Positions 24,042 through 31,900 of a stretch of DNA of 38,007 bases are shown here, in pieces. Each line of letters opens with the position of its first letter. Position 1 is the stretch's first letter. The stretch is from Gemmatimonadota bacterium. GTDB lineage: Bacteria > Latescibacterota > UBA2968. The position numbers were made by a program, and so were the translations under genes. The notes under the pieces were generated by a model. That model was given only the letters and a program-made list of their open reading frames with translations, was not told where the DNA came from and ran no database searches. The DNA lies in assembly GCA_002727195.1 (NCBI GenBank), contig PBWH01000016.1, positions 10,316 to 48,322 on the forward strand. The letters are read 5' to 3'.

Positions 24042-24067
24042 TGGAACTCAATTATTTGCTGCGGTTC

Positions 24068-24670
24068 TTAGAGCTCGTACCAGGGCCGATTCTTCATCTT
24101 CCAATCTTCGATCTTCTTCATCGCCACCTGAACGGCTGACTGAACTTGGTTCAGCTTGCTCTCCGCCGACTTGGCCTGCTCGAGAGCGGAATTGAAGCTG
24201 CCGTTATTCAGGCTGCCGCGGGCATCACCAAGAGCTGCTTCCGCCTGACCCAGGTCGGCCCGGAGCTGGTCGAGGTCACTGTCTGCACCTTTGCCGCGGG
24301 GAGCGCCGTCCACAGCCGCGCGGGCGTCGCCGATTGCATTGGAGACCCGGTTTACGATCGCCTGGGCCTCATCACGGAGGCGGGTCTTGGTCGTCTCTGC
24401 CAGAGACTTTGCCTGATCGGCTTGATCCTTTGCCTGAACAGCGGCCGTTTTAGCTTCTTCGTAGTTGCCCTGCTCCGACTTGGCTTTAGCGTCCGCGAGC
24501 GTGTTCTTCGCCCGGTTGTAGGCGTCGGCAGCGTAAGTGTCAGCACCCGCCTGACGGGCGGAATCAAGGGCCGCCTGGGCCGCATCCAACTCGACCTGAG
24601 GGGGAGAACCGCACCCAACCACGGCGACGACAAAAGCAAGGAAAGCACCGAATTTAAGAAAGGATCGCAT
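24068..24670 (-). CDS. DUF4398-like lipoprotein, helical
   Basis: A 200-residue lipoprotein: signal peptide 1-19 and lipobox VVGC (C20). The rest is almost wholly helical and rich in alanine, lysine, aspartate and glutamine, with repeats such as AQAALDSARQAGADTYA and NYEEAKTAAVQAKDQADQA, typical of DUF4398-type envelope lipoproteins. A periplasmic scaffolding role is inferred. ATG 24670 has AGGAGGGGCGG upstream. TTGACG (24742-24737) and TAGACA (24719-24714), 17 bases apart, form a possible promoter whose spacer holds the dyad CGCCG (24722-24726), CGGCG (24734-24738). It is a single-gene unit ended by the hairpin at 24009-24041. Confidence 0.85.
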   Translation of the reverse strand: MRSFLKFGAFLAFVVAVVGCGSPPQVELDAAQAALDSARQAGADTYAADAYNRAKNTLADAKAKSEQGNYEEAKTAAVQAKDQADQAKSLAETTKTRLRDEAQAIVNRVSNAIGDARAAVDGAPRGKGADSDLDQLRADLGQAEAALGDARGSLNNGSFNSALEQAKSAESKLNQVQSAVQVAMKKIEDWKMKNRPWYEL

Positions 24671-24847
24671 CCGCCCCTCCTACGCAAGGGAATGTTTAAT
24701 AACGGTGATCGATTGTCTAGGCGCCGTCATTCTCGGCGTCAAGATACCATAACTCGTGTGTATATGGCTAGTTAGACAACTCATAAGATACACCTACTAG
24801 GATGGCATGTCAAGGCGCATTTTGTTGAAGAACAAGGTGTTTGGGCC

Positions 24848-25513
24848 CTATCGGGGCTCACCGATCATAGCGCCCTCTTTCAGGGTGATAAAGCTTGTTC
24901 CGCGGTCGAATTCTGCCACTTTTCCGCGATAGCGCAGAGCCTGGCCGACTTTGAGGTCTTCGAGGCTGTCCCGCCACTTTTCCTCGAATCGGATCAGAAC
25001 GTCGGAGGAGGATAGTCTGGAGGCTTGTTTCACCGTCACATACAAGTCGTCCCCCTTGCCAAGGTTGACGTATGTGACCTTACCCTTCCAGGCGACGGGG
25101 GACATCCGCCAGTACTTGAATTCTTCGAGTTTCTCGTCATCGCTCAGCGGACTGGATGGCCCGAACATAATGTTGAACGTTCGGTATGTAACCTCGATGC
25201 GATTACTCGATTGGTTGCGCTTGCTGTGCTGGTTCCAAGCATACGCATAGACGAGGATACAGACGATGATGGTCAGGGCCAGGAAGCCCTTGACCTTCGT
25301 CATCTTCACCGATTGAGACTGTGGCCCGTAGGCGATCCGGTGCAGACGCTGCAACTCGGCCATCCGGGCTCTTTCTCCCTCGGTCTGCTCGTACTCGGTG
25401 GGCCGGCTGTCAGGCGTGAGGTCTAGGCCACAGACGCTGCAGCGGCCCCCCTCGGTGACCGTCACCTTCTCCCCGTCAGGAACAGACTTATCGCACAAGG
25501 GGCATTCGCTCAT
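24848..25513 (-). CDS. Zinc-ribbon membrane protein with C-terminal OB-fold-like domain
   Basis: A 221-residue protein with a zinc ribbon at the N-terminus (C4, C7 in CPLC; C25, C28 in CSVC), a helix rich in charged residues, one membrane helix (about 76-93), and a C-terminal domain (105-221) with the strand pattern of the tRNA_anti-like OB fold (GKVTYVNLGKGDDLYVTV, then GQALRYRGKVAEFDRG). The ribbon faces the cytosol and the OB-like domain the periplasm, so its job is unclear; OB-like domains of this kind are found in lipid- or protein-binding envelope proteins. ATG 25513 is preferred because CPLC starts there; a longer in-frame start at 25549 would add 12 residues. No strong ribosome site is seen. 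Confidence 0.8.
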   Translation of the reverse strand: MSECPLCDKSVPDGEKVTVTEGGRCSVCGLDLTPDSRPTEYEQTEGERARMAELQRLHRIAYGPQSQSVKMTKVKGFLALTIIVCILVYAYAWNQHSKRNQSSNRIEVTYRTFNIMFGPSSPLSDDEKLEEFKYWRMSPVAWKGKVTYVNLGKGDDLYVTVKQASRLSSSDVLIRFEEKWRDSLEDLKVGQALRYRGKVAEFDRGTSFITLKEGAMIGEPR

Positions 25514-25543
25514 GCCCGAACTATAGGCCCTGAGGTCTGACAC

Positions 25544-25706
25544 GGGCAAATGCCCCTTTATCGTGCGCCATAGGGAGGAATGCCTATTAGGGAGGAATGC
25601 CTACTTACTGAGCTAGCACGAAAACGCCCTTTCCCCGGTTTCGGTCACTCAAAGAGTTCCTACGCGGAGAAAGGGCATTTGACCTCGGCTCACCCCGAGA
25701 CCGAGG
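25544..25706. repeat. Nested inverted and tandem repeats
   Basis: In order: a GGGCA-AA-TGCCC palindrome (25544-25555); a tandem duplication of TAGGGAGGAATGCCTA (25571-25586 and 25588-25603, 17-base period); GCCCTTTC (25626-25633) pairing with GAAAGGGC (25669-25676) around 35 bases; and a CCTCGG-CTC hairpin with GAG-(A)-CCGAGG (25683-25706). CAAATGCCC (25547-25555) also matches the inverse of GGGCATTTG (25674-25682), enclosing the region. It could be a structured RNA, a remnant of a small mobile element, or a regulatory region. Confidence 0.6.
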
Positions 25707-25763
25707 CTGTAAGCTGCAAGTTAAGTCCGACTGGCCGGGCCGGATGTGAAATCAGTCACATTG

Positions 25764-25936
25764 ATGTCGCGCTCCTTGCCGTGATCGACTTCCTGGTGAT
25801 CAAGCGACTCGCCCTTCCGAACCGTCTTCAATCGTTGGTGTCGACGATCCTGTGGTCCCTGATGTTCGGTCTCTCCATGGATCTGCCAGGTTTGGAGACC
25901 ATGCTGCTACACTGCCTGGTTTCAGGTCTGCTCTAG
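25764..25936 (+). CDS. Possible small membrane protein (uncertain)
   Basis: An open frame in the repeat-rich gap runs to a TAG at 25936. From about 25764 its codons are coding-like and encode a hydrophobic peptide of about 55-60 residues (LLAVIDFLVIKRLALP, then ILWSLMFGLSMDLP) with two membrane stretches. I could not find a start with a ribosome site; GTG near 25780 is possible. The upstream part of the frame crosses the repeats and is probably not coding. It might be a real small protein or chance. Confidence 0.25.
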
Positions 25937-25986
25937 AGTGGCCTGCTATAAATCATTCTCGGTCTGGTTGGACGACACTGAAAAGA

Positions 25987-26012
25987 AAAGGCGAGCCATC
26001 GGGCTCGCCTTT
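25987..26012 (-). terminator. Rho-independent terminator of the LamG lipoprotein gene
   Basis: AAAGGCGAGCC (25987-25997) pairs perfectly with GGCTCGCCTTT (26002-26012) around a 4-base loop. On the minus strand it is followed by a T-rich run (TTTTCTTTTC), giving a strong terminator 26 bases after the stop. Confidence 0.9.
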
Positions 26013-26037
26013 GTCGAAGTCACAGTCTTGCAGAACT

Positions 26038-26883
26038 TTACGGCCCCTTTTTCAGGATTACGTTCAGCGGCTGGATCGGCTTGTAGAGATACTTCGCGTC
26101 CTCCAGCGACAGTGACGTCCCGAACACGGCGATCTCGTCGATTTTTCCGCTATACTTGTAGTGGTTGAAGCGGGCGACGATGTCATTGATGGTCCACGAC
26201 ATATCCATCAGGATATTGCTCTTTTTTCCCTTTTCTTCCCCATCGATGTAGAGGCGCCACTCTGCGTCCATTTTCCCGCTATTGAAGTTCTCCCAGGTAA
26301 TCACGACGTGATGCCATTCGTCGGCCTTCCACCCGATGTTCGGTACCGTGATCACGTGCTTCTCGACCATCGCGTCGGAGATCTCCCCGGTCTTGTTCGG
26401 GTAGCAGCCAAAGCGGAGCGATCTGGGCGGTTTTGTGAAGTCCACAAAGATGACGGCATCGTCCCAGGGATAGGCATTTCCTTCTCGTTTACCGATGTGA
26501 AACGGCTCGGGGAAGTCAGCCTCAAGGCCAGCGACGTTGACGCTGAGCCAGAAAGCAACGGCTCCACTCCAACCGTTGTCGCTGTAGGCGAAGTTGGTCT
26601 TTGCCGGGTAGCTCATCGCAGTGGCCGTGGGCTCGAACTCTACGTATCCGTCTGCCACGCCGCCGTTGAGGTGGTGACGGGTGTTGGCGCCGTCAAGTCG
26701 GGCCCCCCGATCTCCCTCCGCCCAAAGGGCATCCACCCCCTTTTCGAAGTTCGAGTAGAAGAGAACGTTCGCCTCCAGATTCTCCTCGATGGCCTTCTCC
26801 GGACCGCCACATCCTATTGCTGTGACCGCAGATAGGACAAAGACGTGCCCGAGTTTGAAGGCTGATTTCCACGTTCCGTTCAT
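26038..26883 (-). CDS. LamG/concanavalin-like jelly-roll lipoprotein
   Basis: A 281-residue lipoprotein: signal peptide, lipobox TAIGC (C25), then a jelly-roll domain of the LamG type (about 40-265). The domain opening LFYSNFEKGVDA, the central GWKADEWHHVVITW (residues 187-200) and the closing GKIDEIAVFGTSLS are characteristic. These domains bind sugars or matrix. ATG 26883 follows AGGGAGTAGCAGA. A good promoter lies upstream, and the gene has its own terminator, so it is a monocistronic unit. It may help attach polymers to the cell surface, but the ligand is unknown. Confidence 0.88.
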   Translation of the reverse strand: MNGTWKSAFKLGHVFVLSAVTAIGCGGPEKAIEENLEANVLFYSNFEKGVDALWAEGDRGARLDGANTRHHLNGGVADGYVEFEPTATAMSYPAKTNFAYSDNGWSGAVAFWLSVNVAGLEADFPEPFHIGKREGNAYPWDDAVIFVDFTKPPRSLRFGCYPNKTGEISDAMVEKHVITVPNIGWKADEWHHVVITWENFNSGKMDAEWRLYIDGEEKGKKSNILMDMSWTINDIVARFNHYKYSGKIDEIAVFGTSLSLEDAKYLYKPIQPLNVILKKGP

Positions 26884-26949
26884 TCTGCTACTCCCTGGTT
26901 AGACCGCCACGGTCTTTGGGTTCGATATCACTTAAACAGCAAGGCTGGC

Positions 26950-26977
26950 AATATATACAGGCGGTTAGGCCACGCAA
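26950..26977 (-). promoter_or_regulatory. Predicted promoter of the LamG lipoprotein gene
   Basis: TTGCGT (26977-26972) and TATATT (26955-26950) are separated by 16 bases on the minus strand. The leader to the ATG at 26883 is about 60 bases. The -10 box matches 5/6 and the -35 only TTG. Confidence 0.5.
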
Positions 26978-27000
26978 GCGCTTTGTCCGAATCGGGACGC

Positions 27001-28623
27001 CTAGAAGGCATTCAGTTCGGTGTTCACGGTCAGGGCTTGGCGTGTCTGATGCGTCTGACCGGTTCCCCTCGTTGGGCGGTATTTGGTGCGTCTACCGGAG
27101 TACGAAATTCTGAACCGTAGGGCAGGGAAGGGCTCGAACAGCAATCGGAGTTCGCCCTCGCTCGTCGTGGTTCGATCTCCTGCTAGAAAGTCGCGCGTCG
27201 ATTGGTCGGTGGGGCGCCGCCCCTGAGCCGCGTCTCCACCGACGTTGATAAGTTCTCCGTTGACGCTGGGGTTATCCCCCTCGCGGGATCGCGAGGCTGT
27301 CATCACAAGTCGGAATCGGTCGGTCATCCACCATTGCACGCGCCCCCAGATCCGGTCCGCATTGGGCCCGAGCGGATGGCCGAGCAGCGAGCCGAAGTGG
27401 GTATAGCTGTTGATGTTGAAGTTATGCGCATAGGTGTAGGGCTCGATGCGCGCATATTCGATGCGTAGGTCGGTATCCTGGATTCCGAAGGGGTCTGTCA
27501 GGTAAGTCCCGACCTGAATGCCGATCTGGTTCGAGAAAGCCTCCGGCGTGAACTTCTGGAGATCGTCGAAGAAGAGGGCGCTGTAGAAATGATAGCCTCG
27601 TCGTGGTCGGTAGCTGATGTCCATTCCGAAGGTCAGGTTGTCAGATTCGCCGGCATAACTCTGAGATCCGACAAAGGGTGCGATCGGGATTGCGTATGCC
27701 GGCTCGAACTGCCGATCCCCATAGACAACGCTTTCGTGGACACCGAGCCGAAGGCTCGGGTTGAGCGTAATCTCCAATCGATGGGCGACGAGCCGCTTTG
27801 GAGCGGGAAGGGTCCGCCGATGGCCGTTGCTGGTTGTGGTCGTCCCGAAAGCAAGGTCCTCTTCACGCGACGTCCTCAGCAGGGCGAACAGGTGGTCGAA
27901 GCTGAGAGCTTTGTGCGAGGCTGTGAAGCGGCCATAGACGTATGATGGACCTGCACGGTCGAGCGTCAGGTTCGCGTTGCGTCCGGGGCCCCAGTCGAAG
28001 GCCTGCTTCCCTCCTTCGAGATCGAACCACGGCAACTGCATCCGAAAGAGATAGCGACTCTCTCTGAAGTCGACGGTTTTTCCTTTGAGTTGAACCGTCT
28101 CTACCGGGGATGACCAGACATCGTCGATCGACGTTGCGGCCTGGTCGCTCCACTCTCTGGCTTCGAAGTGCTGCGCCCTGAACGTGACCCGGTCATGGAA
28201 CCTTCCTTCTGCAATCAGGCCCACGTAGGTCTGCGATACCCACTGACGGTCCGTGGGGGAGTCCACCGCGACGAAGGCCTGCCGAAACAAGGGATTCAGC
28301 CTGATATCAAGCGCAGAGTCCGCGTAGGCATACAGTTGGCCGGACACGCTTTGTCCGAGACCACCATTCGATGTCGGCAGAGACCGTTTCAGGAAGCGTC
28401 GTAGTGCAGATCGCTCGATGTCGGACAGCCCCCCTCGTCCGATCAGGTCCTGCGACACGTCGACGACGGCCTGGAGACGAAAGGGCCGGATTCCAGGGAG
28501 TGGCGCAGTATGGATGCGGGTCTGAACCCGGTCGAGAATCCGATAGACCGGGTCGGACAGCGGGATGTCCGCGGTGGCGGGCAACGAGGCGAGGAAACAG
28601 AGGAGGAGAAAGAGTCGTGACAC
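27001..28623 (-). CDS. Capsule assembly Wzi-like outer membrane protein
   Basis: A 540-residue exported barrel protein. The start is GTG 28623, chosen because VSRLFLLLCFLASLPATA (residues 1-18) is a proper signal peptide; the frame upstream is open, but its sequence is not signal- or domain-like. About residue 29 onwards follows the Wzi pattern: a helical opening (DRVQTRIHTAPLPGIRPF), then a barrel with RESRYLFRMQLPWFDLEGGKQ and FDWGPGRNANLTL. Wzi lectins bind surface polysaccharide in capsule-forming bacteria. The C-terminal LTVNTELNAF ends with an aromatic residue, as outer membrane barrels do. No capsule synthesis genes are nearby. A strong promoter lies 85 bases upstream, and no terminator is visible before the LamG gene promoter. 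Confidence 0.8.
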   Translation of the reverse strand: MSRLFLLLCFLASLPATADIPLSDPVYRILDRVQTRIHTAPLPGIRPFRLQAVVDVSQDLIGRGGLSDIERSALRRFLKRSLPTSNGGLGQSVSGQLYAYADSALDIRLNPLFRQAFVAVDSPTDRQWVSQTYVGLIAEGRFHDRVTFRAQHFEAREWSDQAATSIDDVWSSPVETVQLKGKTVDFRESRYLFRMQLPWFDLEGGKQAFDWGPGRNANLTLDRAGPSYVYGRFTASHKALSFDHLFALLRTSREEDLAFGTTTTSNGHRRTLPAPKRLVAHRLEITLNPSLRLGVHESVVYGDRQFEPAYAIPIAPFVGSQSYAGESDNLTFGMDISYRPRRGYHFYSALFFDDLQKFTPEAFSNQIGIQVGTYLTDPFGIQDTDLRIEYARIEPYTYAHNFNINSYTHFGSLLGHPLGPNADRIWGRVQWWMTDRFRLVMTASRSREGDNPSVNGELINVGGDAAQGRRPTDQSTRDFLAGDRTTTSEGELRLLFEPFPALRFRISYSGRRTKYRPTRGTGQTHQTRQALTVNTELNAF

Positions 28624-28707
28624 GTTCGGGCTTGAATCTGGTCCAGTCTGCTTGGCTTTGGGAGTCGGGGACGCGCCAGCTAGGGCGACCACGAATCTCG
28701 TGGGGTG

Positions 28708-28736
28708 AATATGATCGAGTACCCCGGGGCTGTCAA
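28708..28736 (-). promoter_or_regulatory. Predicted promoter of the Wzi-like gene (TTGACA-N17-CATATT)
   Basis: A perfect TTGACA (28736-28731), exactly 17 bases, and CATATT (28713-28708, 4/6). The start would be near 28701, leaving about 78 bases to the GTG at 28623. This supports the GTG over upstream starts, since those would lie above the promoter. A GC-rich ACCCCGGGG stretch sits inside the spacer. Confidence 0.6.
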
Positions 28737-28911
28737 GACGGTCCTGGGTACAACCGATTGTAAAACCTAAATATAGCGGAGTAGGTGCCGCATCTAAAAA
28801 ACTTGACACCTTACAGGCCAATACATTTCTTAGATTCGCTTCGCCTCTTCCGTCCCCAATGAGGCGCGCCTTCACCTACACTTTCCTGCATTCCTGCGGA
28901 GTTAACCGAAT

Positions 28912-31900
28912 ATGCTTAAAAAGATCGGGACCGCCTTCCTCTGGCTCATCGCCATCTTCATGCTGTCCTCGGTGACCATCTTCAACCCGGGGCAGGTGAC
29001 CGACTTCTTCGTGAAGTTGTTCAACATCCAGCCCTCCATCCCGGAACTCAAACCGATCGTGATCACCGAACGTGATCGAGCGATCAAGGACCGGGCTGAC
29101 TCCGTCACGAGGGAGGATCTCCGGACGACTTTGGAGGCCCTGACCACGAACGGATCGCGAGTTCCAGGATATCCGGGACACAAGCGCGCTTTCAACTACT
29201 TGAAGAGCCAGTTCGAGCAGTTGGGCTTCCAGGACATCGCCGTCGAAGAGTATGACGTGACGGTGCCCGTGGATCAGGGGGCATCGCTGAAGAGCAACGG
29301 AATAGACGACGTCCAGCTCTACTCGCTCTGGCCGAACCACGTCCAGACGCCCACGTTGCCGAAGGCCGGGCTCACGGGTCCGATCGTCTATGGTGGGAAT
29401 GGAACCTTCAAGGAGTTGAACGGCAAACCGGTCGATGGCAGCATCGTCTTAATGGACTTCGACTGTGGCCAGAATTACTTCAACCCCCGGATGCTCGGCG
29501 CTACCGCAGTCGTGTTCTTCGACAACGGCCGCGTGACGCAGGGAGAGGCGCAGGACAAGTTCCTCCTGGTTCCGGCTGACCTGCCACGTTTCTGGGTAGA
29601 GAAGCAGGACGCGCAGACGCTTCTGGGGCTTGCCGATCGTCAGGCCGAAGTGACCCTCAATGCCAAGATGACGTGGGAGGAGGTCCCGAGCTGGAATCTG
29701 ATCGCCACGCTCAAGGGCGTCGACGATTACATCACGGAGCGAGAGGAACGGAAGTGGAAGGATCAGATCATCGTTCTGAGCTCGTTCTACGATGCCATCT
29801 CGGTCGTGCCTGCCCTGGCCCCCGGGGCCGAGAATGCTACTGGCATCGCCGCTCTCCTCGAGTCGGCCAAGGCCCTGAAGGCGAATCCTCCGAAATACAC
29901 GGTCAAGTTCCTGGCCACGGGTGCCCACTTTCAGGGACTGCGCGGCGTTATCGATTTCCTCTACAAGCATTCTCGTGAGAGTGACTTCTGGCGGGAGCGA
30001 ATTCCCGACAGCGAGAAGATCGACTTCCGTCTGTTCATCGGGCTGGACATGAGCAGTGAGTCTGATCAACTCGCGAGCTTCTCGCACGGAACGTTCAACA
30101 ACAACTTCTGGACGACGGACAACTACCTGAATAACCTGTTGGCTCCGTACGCCGAGAAATTCGATGACTACCTTGCGCGTGTTTATCCGGGGGAGGCTCG
30201 ACACGTCGACGCGATCGCCCCGCCAAAGCGGACGTGGAAGAACTTTATGCCCGTGCGTCTCGGGTTCGACAGCGAGATGGTCACGTTGGTTGGTAAGGAA
30301 GGGATCACGATCGCGGCGCCGTCGACGAGCCGACGCTTTGTTGATACGCCGAATGATAATCTCGAGAATCTGAATCTCGATAACCTGACCCGGCAGACAC
30401 AAACGTTGGTCGGTGCCCTGCTCAAGGCCAGCGAGGATCCGGATTTCTTCCGGGTCTCCAAGCTCAAGCTGCAGGATCGTGGCCACCGGCTTCACGGGAA
30501 GATCCGCAAATACGATCGGAATATAGATTTCGCCCTGCCTCGCGTGCCGATGTCTGGCGCGATCGTTACCTACCAGCAATGGGGGCCAATCAATAGTGCG
30601 GCGGGCGTACGCACCCTGATCGTGGACAAGGCCTCCGAGGGGCCGATCTACGACGAGAGTTACGGAGCCGGTGCCGAGTTCGGCCCTAAAGAGGCTGTGG
30701 ACCAGACCGGCGCGTTCGAGTTCGACATTATGGTAAACCGTTGGGGGAACTGGGTCCTCGCCTACGACTTCGACGATGAAGGTCGGATCACCTACGCACC
30801 GGACTTCGGGACTGAGGGCGATCTGGAGGGGAAATCGAACTCCAAGTCGAAGTTCCCGACCTTCCAGCGATATGGTTGGTGGGAGAACGAGATGATGGAA
30901 GTGCTGTTCGAGTGTCGCTCGCTCAGTGTTTTTGAGATCATCGACTCGAGCTACCTGACAGCCCTCGACAAGATGACGGTCCTGAACGAAGACGATGTTC
31001 GTCCTATCGAATACGGCTTCTCCTATGTACTCGGTCAGAGCACGCTCGAAGGAGACGTGACGAGTGCGGGCGTGGCCTTCGCCAAGTATAATTCGACGAC
31101 AGGAGAAACCGACCCGCTCAAGATTCTGATGAGCACTGGGCTGTTCGGGGTGAAGTATCTGCTTCTGAACGCACCGGAGGAACTCTTGACGAGTCCGGTT
31201 GACAAATGGGATGTGGACGAGGCCCTGAAAAAACGGTCGCGAGGGGCGGGGCATCGGGGCGGCGTGATCTTCCGACCTTCCTACGAAGCGGCGAAGGATA
31301 TGTGGGTCGTCGACGATGTCCGGATGAAGCAGTTGGCTCAATACGGGATCGAGAATCAACGGCTCGAGATGTTCCACGACCGGGCACGCGAAGCGCTGAG
31401 CGAAGCGAACACAAAGCTTGCCGCGTATGACTATGAAGGTTTCATGGAAGCCGCGCGACGGGCCTGGGGATTGGAGGCCCGTGGTTATCCTGAGGTCATG
31501 TCGACAGCGAACGATACCGTCCGTGGCATCATCTTCTACTTTATTCTTCTGCTTCCGTTCTCATTCTTCTGTGAGCGTCTGCTGTTCGGGTTCCCGGACA
31601 TTACCAAGCGCCTCGGTGGTTTTGCGGGCTTCTTCATCCTGTTCTTCATCATCCTCAGGTTTGTGCATCCAGCCTTCAAGCTGAGTAACTCGCCCTACAT
31701 CATCTTCCTGGCATTCGTGATCCTTGCGCTTGGTGCGGTCGCAATGGTGATCGTCATCTCGAAATTCGGGCAGGAGGTCCGGAAGATGAAGGCAGCTGCT
31801 GCAGGCATGTATGAAGCGGATGTCGGGCGATTATCGGCGACCACGGCAGCGATTACGCTCGGGATATCCAACCTGAGGAAGCGGCCGCTTCGAACAGGTT

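Larger units (their letters stand above)
25514..26037. other. Repeat-rich intergenic region
   Basis: This 524-base stretch holds a dense set of repeats (25544-25706, listed separately), a possible small membrane-protein gene (25764-25936) and, at 25987-26012, the terminator of the LamG lipoprotein gene. A gene with clear homology was not found. Confidence 0.6.

Noticed and set aside
26918..26936. A GGTTCGAT stretch that looks like a tRNA T-loop
   Set aside because: The rest of a tRNA (acceptor, D and anticodon stems, CCA region) is not present around it.
28625..28875. N-terminal extension of the Wzi-like protein to an upstream ATG
   Set aside because: The extra 84 residues lack a signal peptide, and a promoter with TTGACA-N17-CATATT lies within this stretch, so the GTG at 28623 with a signal peptide is preferred.
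29449..31377. A 642-codon open frame on the minus strand
   Set aside because: It lies entirely opposite the large permease gene, has a residue mix dominated by V, R, D and P without domain motifs, and is an effect of codon bias in the real gene.
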